Part shown: positions 9,193 to 16,616 of the stretch, piece by piece | How positions within the stretch are numbered: the stretch's first letter is position 1 | Layout of the letters: each line of letters begins with the position of its first letter | Source: Prevotella sp. UBA4330 | Lineage (GTDB): Bacteria > Bacteroidota > Bacteroidia > Bacteroidales > Bacteroidaceae | Direction: 5' to 3' | Assembly (NCBI GenBank): GCA_002394385.1 | Contig: DGTS01000036.1 | Location: 24,124-88,123 of the forward strand | Length of the DNA: 64,000 nucleotides | Program-made: the position numbers and the translations under genes | The notes under the pieces: generated by a model | The model's database searches: none | What the model saw: only the letters and a program-made list of their open reading frames with translations | Told to the model about the DNA's origin: nothing

Positions 9193-9260
9193 CAGTCGTA
9201 AATCGGGGCGTATTACCGTCTCGTGTTATACATTTTTTTCTTTAACGATTATTTTCATAC

Positions 9261-10508
9261 ATGTATAATATAAATAAGGTACGCGAGGACTTCCCGATAT
9301 TGAGCCGCCAGGTTTATGGACGGCCGCTGGTTTATCTCGACAATGCAGCCACGACACAGAAGCCACGGCAGGTGGTAGATGCGCTGGTGGAGGAGTACTA
9401 CAACGTGAATGCCAACGTGCATCGCGGCGTGCACTACCTCTCGCAGCAGGCAACCGACCTGCACGAGGCGGCACGCGAACGGGTGCGACAGTTCATAAAC
9501 GCCGAAAAGACAGAGGAGATAGTCTTCACGCGAGGCACCACAGAGAGTCTGAATCTCGTGGCAGCAACCTTCGCCGAGCAGTTCATGAGCGAGGGCGACG
9601 AGGTGATTGTCTCCGTGATGGAGCACCACTCGAACATCGTGCCGTGGCAGTTGCAGGCGGCGAAGCGCGGCATTCGTCTGCGCGTCATACCCATGACCGA
9701 CGACGGACAGTTGCAGATGGACGAGTATGAACGGCTCTTCAACGAGCGCACCCGCATCGTCAGCGTGGCACATGTGAGCAATGTGCTGGGCACGGTGAAT
9801 CCCGTTGCCGACATCATACGCATAGCACACGAGCACAATGTGCCCGTGATGATAGACGGAGCGCAGAGCGCACCCCACTTCAAGGTTGACGTACAGGCTA
9901 TGGACTGCGACTTCTTCGCATTCTCGGGACATAAGATGTACGGTCCGACGGGCGTGGGAGTGCTCTACGGCAAGGAGCAATGGCTGGAACAACTGCCGCC
10001 TTATCAGGGCGGTGGCGAGATGATAGACCGTGTCACCTTCGAGCATACCACCTTCGAACGCCTGCCCTTCAAGTTTGAGGCTGGCACTCCCGACTATGTG
10101 GCAACCAACGGACTGGCACGCGCCATCGACTATATGGAGACTCTCGGCATGGACAACATTGCCGCCCACGAGCAGCAACTCACCCGCTATGCCATGCAGC
10201 GGCTCGGCGAGATTGAGGGCATGCACATCTACGGTGCGCCTCTCGAGGCAATGCTGAACGGCACTGCCACCCACGATGCCGTAATCTCGTTCAACATCCA
10301 ACACCCAACACCCATCCATCACCTCGACCTCGGCACCCTGCTCGACCGTCTCGGCATAGCAGTGCGCACAGGCCACCACTGCGCCCAGCCGCTGATGGAC
10401 CGCCTCTCGATACTCGGCACCGTGCGCGCCTCTTTCGCGCTTTACAACACCCAGGAAGAGGTTGACACACTGGCGGAAGGCATCAAACGAGTGGCACAAA
10501 TGTTCTAA
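9261..10508 (+). CDS. sufS: Cysteine desulfurase SufS
   Basis: PLP enzyme that removes sulfur from L-cysteine as a persulfide for Fe-S assembly on SufBCD. The 415-residue protein has the group II (SufS/CsdA) hallmarks: YLDNAATTQKP near the N-terminus, the PLP lysine in FSGHKMYGPTG (about residue 225), and the active-site Cys in RTGHHCAQPLM (about 375). It has its own promoter and is split from sufBCD by the leftward DUF3857 gene. Just before the active-site loop the sequence reads IQHPTPIHHLDLG, encoded by 'caacacccaacaccc'-like DNA similar to the simple repeat at 26355-26412. This may be another small in-frame repeat scar, but it is short. Confidence 0.97.
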   Translation: MYNINKVREDFPILSRQVYGRPLVYLDNAATTQKPRQVVDALVEEYYNVNANVHRGVHYLSQQATDLHEAARERVRQFINAEKTEEIVFTRGTTESLNLVAATFAEQFMSEGDEVIVSVMEHHSNIVPWQLQAAKRGIRLRVIPMTDDGQLQMDEYERLFNERTRIVSVAHVSNVLGTVNPVADIIRIAHEHNVPVMIDGAQSAPHFKVDVQAMDCDFFAFSGHKMYGPTGVGVLYGKEQWLEQLPPYQGGGEMIDRVTFEHTTFERLPFKFEAGTPDYVATNGLARAIDYMETLGMDNIAAHEQQLTRYAMQRLGEIEGMHIYGAPLEAMLNGTATHDAVISFNIQHPTPIHHLDLGTLLDRLGIAVRTGHHCAQPLMDRLSILGTVRASFALYNTQEEVDTLAEGIKRVAQMF

Positions 10509-10542
10509 ATAAATATGCGTTAATGGCATACCTGTTTGCAAT

Positions 10543-10683
10543 AGATATCAAACCGGAAAACAAAGTTATTAACTTTGTTCAACAATCTTATTAACTTTGT
10601 CGAACAATCTTATTAACTTTGTTCAACAAAGTTATTAACATTGTTACACGTTTTGTATCTTATTGGAAACCAGATAGTTACAA
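10543..10683. repeat. Repeat family D, copy 1 (23-bp period array with unique ends)
   Basis: The core is four to five tandem units of about 23 bases of the type 'ttattaactttgttcaacaatc'. The left flank contains 'gatatcaaac' and the right flank 'ttgtatcttattgg...agttacaa'. The reverse complement of 26427-26567 has the same flanks in the same order with a similar core, so this is a defined element of about 140 bases, not simple low complexity. It ends 45 bases before the next gene and may supply part of its promoter. Confidence 0.85.
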
Positions 10684-10728
10684 ACGGTGTCTTTGTACGT
10701 ATTTACTAACCAACAAAATAGTATAATT

Positions 10729-11370
10729 ATGAAGAAACTTTTATTAATCGTGGCCTTGGCATTCACTACGATGATGGCATCGGCTCAGGAGGATAATGTA
10801 GCCTATCATCAGGTGGAGATAGGCGACTTGTTGAAGTATTGCAGCACAGAAAGGGTGGTCTATGCAGGCAACTATGGTGATAAGAAACCATCGCTCGAGG
10901 CGCTGCTGCTCTCGTTCAGCGAGGCTTATCCCAACGAATTGTTCTACCAACTCATCAGGACACAAATGATGGGGAAGAACGAAGTGTCTGACTGTGTCTT
11001 TGACAAGGCTAACGGTTATTGTAGCGCGGAACTGCTGACCGAGTTGTCGCCCTCGTTCGCGCTGTGCTACTGGTCGAAGACTGACGGCACCTATCTCGTT
11101 GGACTTGCATTAAACGGCTATACCTATGTCGAAGTGCCCGGTCGGGAGCCAGACGAGAATGCCACTTCCTTAGCGTCGCTGTTCTTCTACACCTTAGACA
11201 TTGGCGAGCCGTTCCTCGAGCCCGTCTCTGCCGACAAGATACTGGGCGAGAAACTCGGTTCGTTAGAGAACTACACCATACGTCTGCCGCGACAAGGCAA
11301 GGACATAGTGCTCGAAAAAGACGGCAAGAAAACCGTCTTCCGCTGGAACGACGGAACGTTCAGAAGATAA
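10729..11370 (+). CDS. Secreted protein of unknown function
   Basis: A 213-residue protein with a clear signal peptide ending near ASAQ (residue 20). The start at 10729 is chosen because the signal peptide begins there; the frame is open upstream, but that part lacks signal-peptide character. The mature part is a mixed alpha/beta sequence with a C-terminal basic tail (KKTVFRWNDGTFRR). Two cysteines in 'DCVFDKANGYC' could form a disulfide. I do not recognise a family. A weak promoter (TTGG in the family D repeat, then TGTCTTTG at about 10688-10695) precedes it. It seems monocistronic: a family C repeat and a convergent gene follow. Confidence 0.75.
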   Translation: MKKLLLIVALAFTTMMASAQEDNVAYHQVEIGDLLKYCSTERVVYAGNYGDKKPSLEALLLSFSEAYPNELFYQLIRTQMMGKNEVSDCVFDKANGYCSAELLTELSPSFALCYWSKTDGTYLVGLALNGYTYVEVPGREPDENATSLASLFFYTLDIGEPFLEPVSADKILGEKLGSLENYTIRLPRQGKDIVLEKDGKKTVFRWNDGTFRR

Positions 11371-11398
11371 TTGCGAACTGCGAATAAATGTAGAAAAA

Positions 11399-11427
11399 TC
11401 AACGGATTGCACTGATTAAACGGATTA
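11399..11427. repeat. Repeat family C, half copy
   Basis: 'aacggattgcactgattaaacggat' matches the left arm of the inverted repeat at 13373-13441. Only one arm is present, in the gap between two convergent genes. Confidence 0.75.
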
Positions 11428-11431
11428 TTTT

Positions 11432-12385
11432 TCATTTCTTTTGTTTGTACTTGCCTAAAAGTATAGGGCAATATTTGGATATCCATATAGAGCAGAAATA
11501 ACAGGCTGTGCATACAATCACATAAGCACAAAGAAATGTTATAATCCAAAGAACTGATCCTTTCCCCAGTGTTCGATTGAATATTACAGCGCATGTGTGT
11601 AGCATGATTGGATGCAGAACAAGAATGCCAAGCGTTTGGGTTCCATAATTGGCGAGCCACTTCTGGCTCGTCATTTTTTTGCTAAGCCATAATACTGAAG
11701 CAAACGAGAAGACCGTCATAACAAAAAGAACAGGATACATTGCGATAGAATCAGAACTGCATGGAACCATCAGATGTGGAAACCAATCACATAGCATTAA
11801 TAACATGCAAACAAATCCCACAGCAGCGCAATACCTTTCGTGTTTCCAGCCATTTTTCATACAAGGATAGAATACCCTCCCAAGATAATAAAACGGTAGT
11901 GCTGTCAGTCCTTCGTCTAATAGCAATGGCATGTTTGTAGTAGACGAAAGTGCGCCTACAATGACAAGAAGAACAATCTTAATTGGTGTTTTAATGGGTA
12001 GTTTGTGAAGCAGCCAAGATAAAAGTTTTGCGTAGAAGAGAGCAAATAGAAACCACGTTACGCTACCTCCTATTAATGGCTTGTTGAGTGAGAACTTTAT
12101 TTCAATGTTTCCATGATTAACGTAATGTAGCAGCGAGACAAACGCGAACGTGATAAAAACCCAGATAAGTCCTGTTAAGAATAGCGATTTGAATGCCTTT
12201 GGCAGCCATTCTTTTAAAGGTTTATCTGTATTGTCATAGAAACCACTAAGGAAGAAAAACAGTGGAACTGCAATGATAGGATATGGAGCATGGATTACAC
12301 CAAACACCTCCGTGTGAATACGGACAACCATAAGCATTGCCAATCCTTTGGCAATGTCAACGAAAACATCTCTTTCTTTTTTCAT
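11432..12385 (-). CDS. Acyltransferase family 3 membrane protein
   Basis: A 317-residue integral membrane protein with about 9-10 hydrophobic segments. The N-terminus RDVFVDIAKGLAMLMVVRIH matches acyltransferase family 3 (OafA/NodX-like), where a His near the end of TM1 (here VRIH, residue about 22) is thought catalytic and 'PLFFFLSGF' follows. Members O-acylate sugars of lipopolysaccharide, capsule or glycans, or act in their export; the acceptor cannot be inferred. It stands alone, downstream of a structured RNA region (12430-12677) on the same strand, which could be an independent ncRNA or a 5' leader. The neighbouring DNA is A/T-rich compared with the flanking housekeeping genes, suggesting an accessory segment. 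Confidence 0.82.
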   Translation of the reverse strand: MKKERDVFVDIAKGLAMLMVVRIHTEVFGVIHAPYPIIAVPLFFFLSGFYDNTDKPLKEWLPKAFKSLFLTGLIWVFITFAFVSLLHYVNHGNIEIKFSLNKPLIGGSVTWFLFALFYAKLLSWLLHKLPIKTPIKIVLLVIVGALSSTTNMPLLLDEGLTALPFYYLGRVFYPCMKNGWKHERYCAAVGFVCMLLMLCDWFPHLMVPCSSDSIAMYPVLFVMTVFSFASVLWLSKKMTSQKWLANYGTQTLGILVLHPIMLHTCAVIFNRTLGKGSVLWIITFLCAYVIVCTACYFCSIWISKYCPILLGKYKQKK

Positions 12386-12427
12386 TTATATAATTTTTTT
12401 AAGAAAAAAGATGCATATAGAAAAGAC

Positions 12428-12677
12428 ATAAAAATGGCGTGACCATTCTTATGCACTTAACCAAGGGGCAGACCTCGGAAACGGAACCCCTGTCACCACA
12501 TATAAGAATGTGACACGCCAAAGCGTGTGCACAGTCTATTGGTGACACGAGGTGCTCTTCCGAGACATTCCCTTTGCTATTAAGTCGTCCTATTCCAAAT
12601 GATTTCCGAGGTCTTTTGGGTTAAGTGCGAAATAATAAACTGATGCATCTGTGGTCCAGAATTTCTCCTCTGGTACC
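12428..12677 (-). ncRNA. Candidate structured non-coding RNA (possibly 6S-like)
   Basis: The minus strand can form a long closed structure. GCACTTAACC near 12628 pairs with GGTTAAGTGC near 12453; inside that, GACCTCGGAAA pairs perfectly with TTTCCGAGGTC. An internal asymmetric bubble follows, then GTCACC/GGTGAC and two small apical hairpins (ACACGC/GCGTGT and CACAT/ATGTG). The closed part is about 175-180 nt. A -7 box lies upstream at 12683-12690, and a weak hairpin with T-run (AATGG/CCATT) lies at 12429-12445. Rod-like closure with an internal bubble at this length recalls 6S RNA, but I cannot run a covariance search, and a cis-leader of the acyltransferase gene is the alternative. Confidence 0.5.
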
Positions 12678-12682
12678 GCTTG

Positions 12683-12713
12683 CAAAATTACTCAATAAAT
12701 TCTAAATGGGAAA
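12683..12713 (-). promoter_or_regulatory. Promoter of the structured RNA
   Basis: Minus-strand TAATTTTG at 12683-12690 with a TTT-containing -33 region about 20 bases upstream (12711-12713). It is divergent from the promoter at 12731-12761, and only about 20 bases separate the two. Confidence 0.55.
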
Positions 12714-12730
12714 GATTTTTCACCAAAAAC

Positions 12731-12761
12731 TTGTGGAAATAAAAAAAAGTGTGTATATTTG
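12731..12761 (+). promoter_or_regulatory. Promoter of a short orphan transcript
   Basis: TTG at 12731-12733, a 20-base spacer and TATATTTG at 12754-12761 are an excellent match to the Bacteroidota -33/-7 pattern. The only thing downstream on this strand is the roughly 100-nt transcript ending at the hairpin 12836-12867. Confidence 0.75.
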
Positions 12762-12767
12762 CAGCGT

Positions 12768-12871
12768 CAAGGAGAGGATTTCGCAGAAAGGATGACAACC
12801 TTTATGACCGTAAGGTCGTTTCGAGCCTCATTTTAATATGCCATCGCCTAATAGGCAGATGGTATATTTTT
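12768..12871 (+). ncRNA. Candidate small RNA of about 100 nt (with a possible 14-codon ORF)
   Basis: It is bounded by a strong promoter and a strong rho-independent terminator. It contains a GACC-GTAA-GGTC hairpin near 12806-12818 and a 14-codon ORF (ATG at 12792, stop at 12834-12836; MTTFMTVRSFRASF). No gene follows on this strand; the next gene converges from the right. It is either a small regulatory RNA, a leader detached from its gene, or a tiny peptide gene. The clean promoter-terminator pair is the evidence; nothing in the sequence identifies a target. Confidence 0.55.
12836..12871 (+). terminator. Rho-independent terminator of the small RNA
   Basis: ATATGCCATC pairs with GATGGTATAT around an inner GCCT-AAT-AGGC stem, followed by TTTTATTTAT. 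The T-run is on the plus strand, so it terminates the short plus-strand transcript. It abuts the stop codon of the convergent gene at 12870. Confidence 0.8.
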
Positions 12872-13271
12872 ATTTATCATGTTGAGGCGCGGAAATGCAA
12901 TATTGTACAAGGTCTTTATTTGAGCGTTGTAATCCAACGGTAAGTTTTATATTTCCAAGTTTTAGAATGAGTAGTTTCTCAAACTGTTTTTGGTTGCGTG
13001 TGTTTCGCTTTGCGGGTTTCTCATCTACAAGAATAGCATTTTGTAAAATATCGGAAAGTCTCAACACTGCGACTGTTGATTCGTAATTGCGTGAGGCTTT
13101 CTCGTATGTCTCGTTGATTGAAAGGAACTTAACCTTAATATGTTTTTTGAGGAATATGTTCATGATTTGCTTAGTAGGGTTCTCTGCAATCCATTGAGCA
13201 TAAAAGTCTTTAATAATTTGTTCTCGACTCTTAATGTCTTCCTTTGACCGTCCTTTGGGTATGTCTTTCAT
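12870..13271 (-). CDS. Small conserved protein, possible BECR-fold (barnase-EndoU-ColicinE5/RelE-like) nuclease
   Basis: A 133-residue soluble protein. The central segment 'FLSINETYEKASRNYESTVA' and the end 'IKLTVGLQRSNKDLVQYCIS' recall small Bacteroidota proteins from mobile regions that I remember being linked to the BECR nuclease fold, but this is a low-confidence recollection. The ATG at 13271 is chosen because the -7 box at 13293-13300 overlaps the more upstream in-frame TTG; the leader would be under 20 bases. No antitoxin-like partner is adjacent, though the convergent small RNA at 12768-12871 ends against it. It could be a remnant of a mobile element or a solitary toxin-like gene. Confidence 0.6.
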   Translation of the reverse strand: MKDIPKGRSKEDIKSREQIIKDFYAQWIAENPTKQIMNIFLKKHIKVKFLSINETYEKASRNYESTVAVLRLSDILQNAILVDEKPAKRNTRNQKQFEKLLILKLGNIKLTVGLQRSNKDLVQYCISAPQHDK

Positions 13272-13292
13272 CTTATTATCAATATAGTAATG

Positions 13293-13322
13293 CAAAGTTA
13301 CGAATAAAAATTATAAATGCAA
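13293..13322 (-). promoter_or_regulatory. Promoter of the small BECR-like gene
   Basis: Minus-strand TTG (13320-13322), a 19-base spacer and TAACTTTG (13293-13300). This placement decides the start codon of the gene (13271). Confidence 0.75.
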
Positions 13323-13372
13323 TAGGTTATAACGATTTTGTTTCATATTGTGGACATAGGGAGGATAATAAA

Positions 13373-13441
13373 ACAACGGATTGCACTGATTAAACGGATT
13401 TCTCATTATTTATAATCCGTGTAATCCGTGCAATCCGTTGT
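13373..13441. repeat. Repeat family C, full inverted repeat
   Basis: 'aacaacggattgcactgatt' at the left is mirrored by 'atccgtgcaatccgttgt' at the right, forming a hairpin of about 69 bases. It lies between the small BECR-like gene and the tandem lipoprotein-like trio. Related copies are at 11399-11427 and 57903-57969. Confidence 0.85.
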
Positions 13442-13482
13442 GTAAATAACAAGTAGTTTAAAAATTAATAAGTAGTCGTGTT

Positions 13483-14400
13483 CTACTTTGTTTTGTAATA
13501 GAACATCCGAACGCCCATGGCGGGGAAGTGGTACATGCATACCACATATTCTGGCTTTTTCTTCGTCACGGTGTCAATGATTTTTTCTATCTGCTTGTTG
13601 CTGAGTTTCTTTATGTCGAGTTGGCGGGAGTTTGTTTCCTCATCGGTAACCACCGACAGGCTCTGGCCGTATTTGAGGGAGAAGGTGCCGTCGCTTTCTG
13701 TGATTTCAATGTCGTTCAACTCGGTGTTCAGTTGGCTGTCTATCATGTAAGTCACCGGAGTGACGAGAGCACCGTCGCGCAAAAGGCCCACCTGAAGAGT
13801 CTCCCCGTTGAGTTCGTCGTATTCGTAGCCAATGACGATGTCCTTATACTTGCCATCCTTCATTACGCGGTATGTGAGGCTGCTTTCCTCTCCGTCCCCT
13901 TCAAGCATATCGGCGGTGATAGGTTTCATCTCGATTTCTCCCACATCGCTTTTGAGGATGTATGCACTTTCAATGTCGCACCATTTGCCGAGAGTGCTCA
14001 CCTTATAGTAGTCGCCTTCCTCGCCAAGCAAAGGGAACACTCTGCCTGAACCAGCAATGGCATCAGTGCCCAAATCAAATCCCTGCGGACGGGACTGGTC
14101 GGACCACTGATACTTCTCTTCGCAGAAGTCGCTCTCGCAGTCGGACTCAAGCCATCGCTGCATAGACGGGCTGTCGTTTTTAGGCTCTTTCAGGAGCGGT
14201 GTTCCTTCTGCCTCGTCTTCTACGGTCACCACCACGAATTTCTGGAATGGCGGTTTGCTCACGTTTATTACGCTTTCTGTCTTTGCCGTTGCCTCTGTAG
14301 TCTCAGCCTTTTCAACGGTCTTCTTGTCGCTGCAATTTGCTGTCAGCATGGGAATCAGCACGCCCAACAATAAAATAAAACGGTTCTTCATTGTCTTCAA
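13483..14400 (-). CDS. Envelope protein, paralogue 1 of a tandem trio
   Basis: A 305-residue exported protein with a signal peptide and the sequence MLTANCSDKK at its end. The Cys suggests a lipoprotein, but Asn at -1 is not canonical for signal peptidase II, and cleavage at LTA by signal peptidase I is possible. It shares with the next two genes a block 'YQWS', then 'EEGDxYK', 'IxSxYIxKSxV', 'ADMLEG', 'KDGKYKDI' and 'GExLxVG', suggesting repeated SH3-like or beta-rich modules. I know no function. It is the last gene of a three-gene operon from a promoter at 16286-16315; the gap from the middle gene is 43 bases. Confidence 0.75.
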   Translation of the reverse strand: MKTMKNRFILLLGVLIPMLTANCSDKKTVEKAETTEATAKTESVINVSKPPFQKFVVVTVEDEAEGTPLLKEPKNDSPSMQRWLESDCESDFCEEKYQWSDQSRPQGFDLGTDAIAGSGRVFPLLGEEGDYYKVSTLGKWCDIESAYILKSDVGEIEMKPITADMLEGDGEESSLTYRVMKDGKYKDIVIGYEYDELNGETLQVGLLRDGALVTPVTYMIDSQLNTELNDIEITESDGTFSLKYGQSLSVVTDEETNSRQLDIKKLSNKQIEKIIDTVTKKKPEYVVCMYHFPAMGVRMFYYKTK

Positions 14401-14443
14401 AATGTTATTAGTTAGGTATAGATAATGTCTAAATCAGTTATCA

Positions 14444-15334
14444 TTATTCTGTCCAATAGAAATACTCCAGTCTCCGATTAGGGAAAAGGTATGTGTATTT
14501 AACCATTTCGGTCTTCTTCTTCACCGTTTCCACTAAATTTTCTATTTGTTTGTCGGTGAGTTTAAGCGGGTCGAGTTGGAAAAATTCTTCACCGTTAAGA
14601 ATAACACTGAGGCTCTTGCTATAGGTGAGGAATAAGTCGTTCCCTTTATCATTGATTTCGATAGGCTCTTTCTGCTCTAAATTTTGCGCGCATTCGAACG
14701 AATAAGAACTTGGTGTGGCTATGTAGCCATCAAGCAGGACTCCCACTTCAAGAGTTTCTCCCCACAGTTCGTCTTCGTTGTCTATGAACACGATGTCGCG
14801 ATACTTGCCTTCTTTAATAACCCTGTTCCTGGTTCCGATGCTGGGTTTTTCAAGAATATCGGCATTTAATGGTTCCCAGTCGATGCTGCTAACACACGAT
14901 TTATGGATGTACCCACTCTTAATGTTTATGTCATGGTTAATCACATCTACTTTATAGAAGTCGCCTTCTTCGTCCAGCACAGGCAAGATTCTGCCTACAT
15001 AGGCCAAAACGTCTGAGGATAACTTGTAGCCAGGCTTTACTGGTTCACCGGACCATTGGTATATCATTTCGCAATCTTCGCTCTCGCATCCTTCCTCCTC
15101 GTAAAGCATCAGTGTCGGACTGTCGGTGTCTGCTCTTTTATACAATGGCTCGTCTTCTTCGCTTGTCACCACTACGAATTTCTTGAATGGTGATGCACTC
15201 ACGTTTATTGCGCTTCCTGTCTTTGCCGTTGTCTCTGAAGTCTCCGTCTTTTCAACGGTCTTCCTTTCGCTGCAGTTTGCTGTCAGCATGGGAATCAGCA
15301 TACCCATCAGTACTAAGAAAATGTTCTTCATCAT
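14444..15334 (-). CDS. Envelope protein, paralogue 2 of a tandem trio
   Basis: An exported protein of 296 residues from MMKNIF, homologous to the genes on either side (same MLTANCS signal end, YQWS, EEGDFYK and GKYRDI blocks). The start is ambiguous: an ATG at 15370 overlaps the upstream stop in an ATGA pair and would add 12 polar residues before the signal peptide, whereas the ATG at 15334 starts the signal peptide directly, as in its paralogues. I prefer 15334 but cannot exclude coupled initiation at 15370. Function unknown. Confidence 0.72.
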   Translation of the reverse strand: MMKNIFLVLMGMLIPMLTANCSERKTVEKTETSETTAKTGSAINVSASPFKKFVVVTSEEDEPLYKRADTDSPTLMLYEEEGCESEDCEMIYQWSGEPVKPGYKLSSDVLAYVGRILPVLDEEGDFYKVDVINHDINIKSGYIHKSCVSSIDWEPLNADILEKPSIGTRNRVIKEGKYRDIVFIDNEDELWGETLEVGVLLDGYIATPSSYSFECAQNLEQKEPIEINDKGNDLFLTYSKSLSVILNGEEFFQLDPLKLTDKQIENLVETVKKKTEMVKYTYLFPNRRLEYFYWTE

Positions 15335-15366
15335 TTCGGGGGTTGTTTGTTGTTGGATTTGAGTTG

Positions 15367-16257
15367 TCATTTAAAATAGAAAGGAAACAGTTTGTCGCTT
15401 GTTTCTGATGGGAAGTAGTATTGACATTCCATGCCCTTTGGCTCGTTCTTTGTCACTATTTCCACAATCTTGGCGATGTTGTCCTCACTGAGTTTCTTCG
15501 GGTCGATTTCATATTCGTGCATTGCACTTTTGTTGTAGTCTAAGAAGATATGTCCGTCTTCTTCTTTGAAGGCAACTGGCTCGTTCTGTTCTTCCATTTC
15601 CCTGCAGTCGATGAAATAGTTGTCGGGCATTACAACAATGCCGTCGGTAAGTATTCCTACGTGAAGTTCATGGCCAGTGAGGCTTCTTTCACCACCGGTA
15701 TCATACATTATGACATCTTTATACTTTCCTTCCTTAACAATATATCCTTCGATTCCACGGAACCAGTCGGGACCTTCTACGATGTCGGCTGTGACGGGTG
15801 CGCTTTTTATCTCTTTAACGTCAGATTTCTGTATATAAGCACTTTCTATCTTTTTGTCGCAAATGTATGCCTTATAGAAGTCGCCTTCTTCGCCAACAAC
15901 GGCTAAAATCTCGCCATTGTACACTATATCTGTGGTTTTCTCGTAATCTGGCTTGCCAGGTTGGCCAGACCATTGGTAAAAAGTGCTGTTTTCGTCTCTT
16001 TCTCCTTCCAGACAATCTTGATCCCATCTAACCAACGTTGGGCTATTGGTGTCTGTTTCTTTATAGAGTTTGACATTATCTTTGGTCACCTGTACGAATT
16101 TGTCAAATCTGGTGAAGTTCACTTCGAAGGCACCTTTGGTTTTTGTCGTTTCTATCGCGTTAGTCTTTTCAGCGCTTTTCTTGTCGCTGCAGTTTGCTGT
16201 CAGCATGGGAATCATCATTCCCAACAGCAATAGAAAAAAGTTCTTTATTGTTTTCAT
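15367..16257 (-). CDS. Envelope protein, paralogue 3 of a tandem trio (operon leader)
   Basis: A 296-residue exported protein, first in the tandem trio, with signal peptide MKTIKNFFLLLLGMMIPMLT followed by ANCSDKK. It carries the same conserved blocks (YQWSGQPGKP, EEGDFYK, IESAYIQKSDV, KEGKYKDV, GHELHVG). The three have diverged widely outside these blocks while keeping order and orientation, which fits old tandem duplication followed by diversification of surface-exposed parts. A good promoter lies 29 bases upstream. Confidence 0.75.
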   Translation of the reverse strand: MKTIKNFFLLLLGMMIPMLTANCSDKKSAEKTNAIETTKTKGAFEVNFTRFDKFVQVTKDNVKLYKETDTNSPTLVRWDQDCLEGERDENSTFYQWSGQPGKPDYEKTTDIVYNGEILAVVGEEGDFYKAYICDKKIESAYIQKSDVKEIKSAPVTADIVEGPDWFRGIEGYIVKEGKYKDVIMYDTGGERSLTGHELHVGILTDGIVVMPDNYFIDCREMEEQNEPVAFKEEDGHIFLDYNKSAMHEYEIDPKKLSEDNIAKIVEIVTKNEPKGMECQYYFPSETSDKLFPFYFK

Positions 16258-16285
16258 AATTGGTTGATAAATTGGTTTGGTGCGA

Positions 16286-16315
16286 CAAAGATAGCAAAAC
16301 TTTTTTATATGGCAA
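16286..16315 (-). promoter_or_regulatory. Promoter of the tandem envelope-protein operon
   Basis: Minus-strand TTG (16313-16315), a 19-base spacer and TATCTTTG (16286-16293). Transcription would start near 16280, giving a leader of about 23 bases. Confidence 0.78.
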
Positions 16316-16370
16316 TGAAGTTGAAACGAAAAAACAAATCATTAAATAGTGAAATCGTCAAATAACTGCA

Positions 16371-16445
16371 TGGTGGTCCCTCCGAGAATCGAACTCGGAT
16401 CTAATCTTTAGGAGAGACTTGTTCTATCCATTGAACTAAGGGACC
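16371..16445 (-). tRNA. tRNA-Arg (anticodon CCT)
   Basis: The minus strand folds as a cloverleaf: acceptor GGTCCCT/AGGGACC, D stem GTTC/GAAC, anticodon stem AGTCT/AGATT with loop CTCCTAA (anticodon CCT, reading AGG), and T arm with GTTCGATTC. Discriminator A and an encoded CCA follow. It has its own promoter at 16501-16532. No attachment-site duplication was seen in the window. Confidence 0.95.
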
Positions 16446-16500
16446 ATCATTGTCGCGCAACTGCGGGGCTAAGAAACGCATGCAGCCGCATTTGCGGTTG

Positions 16501-16532
16501 CAAAGTTACTGCTTTTATGCCGTATCTCCAAA
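16501..16532 (-). promoter_or_regulatory. Promoter of tRNA-Arg
   Basis: Minus-strand TTTG (16529-16532), a 20-base spacer and TAACTTTG (16501-16508). Start near 16495, about 50 bases before the mature 5' end. Confidence 0.75.
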
Positions 16533-16616
16533 TTTGAGAGGTCATATTTTGTTTTTGTAAAAAATCATCGCAGACGATTAAACCATCGCATGCTTGCATG
16601 CGTCAAAGAAGCAATT

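Noticed and set aside
8958..9245. 95-codon open frame upstream of sufS
   Set aside because: It runs through the sufS promoter and short direct repeats, and its translation has no coding character.
10561..10640. CRISPR-like array upstream of the 10729 gene
   Set aside because: The units are contiguous 23-bp tandem repeats without unique spacers.
12450..12640. Cobalamin riboswitch upstream of the acyltransferase gene
   Set aside because: The region is well structured, but I could not find the conserved B12-box core text, and the gene has no link to cobalamin.
16371..16445. Integration site of a mobile element at tRNA-Arg
   Set aside because: No duplication of the tRNA 3' end, integrase or element boundary is visible nearby.
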